NCBI GenBank assembly: GCA_003661185.1
Contig: QMVQ01000131.1
Location: 1 to 5,107 of the forward strand
Direction of reading: 5' to 3'
From: Candidatus Alkanophagales archaeon
GTDB taxonomy: Archaea; Halobacteriota; Syntropharchaeia; Alkanophagales; B39-G2
DNA length: 5,107 nt
Shown here: positions 5,084 to 5,107 of the stretch, one piece after another
Layout: each line of letters opens with the position of its first letter
Position numbering within the stretch: the stretch's first letter is position 1
Position numbers and translations under genes: made by a program
The notes under the pieces: model-generated
What the model was told of the DNA's origin: nothing
The model's database searches: none
The model's input: the letters and a program-made list of their open reading frames with translations, nothing else

Positions 5084-5107
5084 GGGGCTGAACATGCTGA
5101 AGGCAAA
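5064..5107 (+). other. Right flank of the insertion, probably coding
   Basis: Past the right end, base composition rises again relative to tnpB. One + frame stays open to the window edge and reads STKKLLEGLNMLKA, a plausible protein segment; the other two + frames hit stops at 5081-5083 and 5088-5090. It may be the continuation of a host gene split by the element, perhaps the one beginning at 3764. Alternatively a new gene may start at the ATG at 5094, which has GAGGGG six bases upstream. Too little is visible to decide. Confidence 0.35.

Noticed and set aside
1..5107. CRISPR array, tRNA or rRNA
   Set aside because: No regularly spaced repeats, cloverleaf features or conserved rRNA segments were seen on reading either strand.

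Overview
The window reads as a piece of an archaeal genome, most likely a euryarchaeote. The evidence is an AglB-type oligosaccharyltransferase with the archaeal form of the catalytic motifs, a signal peptidase I with the archaeal/ER-type Ser-His-Asp arrangement instead of Ser-Lys, archaeal TATA boxes, GGTG-type Shine-Dalgarno sequences and overlapping operon genes. The AglB sequence is close to what I remember of Archaeoglobus fulgidus AglB, but I cannot name the genus.

Layout. Positions 1-179 are a promoter region. It holds a TATA box at 97-104, a possible ribosome binding site for a divergent gene leaving the left edge (8-14, minus strand), and a 43-nt two-part hairpin at 109-151. Read on the minus strand, the core of this hairpin resembles the right end of a TnpB transposon. 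Positions 180-3161 are aglB (an upstream ATG at 123 is possible). It overlaps by 11 bases a signal peptidase gene at 3151-3771, which in turn overlaps an unrecognised 66-residue ORF at 3764-3964. The three form an apparent + strand operon. AglB transfers lipid-linked glycans to Asn in N-X-S/T sequons, and signal peptidase removes signal peptides. Both act on proteins leaving the Sec translocon, so sharing a transcript makes functional sense.

From about 3790 the base composition falls and a mobile element takes over. A tnpB gene without tnpA (3971-5083, IS200/IS605 superfamily, IS1341-like) has its own TATA box at the leaderless distance. Its 3' end overlaps a highly structured region (4962-5063) with the layout of a TnpB guide RNA (omega-RNA/reRNA): three hairpins, a possible pseudoknot, and a final GGAAGC plus C/G-hairpin plus GGAGGTCAC right end. 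The guide would be the host sequence from 5064 onward. The tnpB reading frame runs through the whole scaffold and takes its stop codon from the flank.

The points most worth a second look are: the TnpB RuvC-II glutamate is missing at its usual place, with a candidate replacement 46 residues downstream; the right-end-like hairpin sits alone over the aglB start; AglB appears to carry two extra membrane helices and a very basic loop; and the third operon gene may be broken by the insertion.
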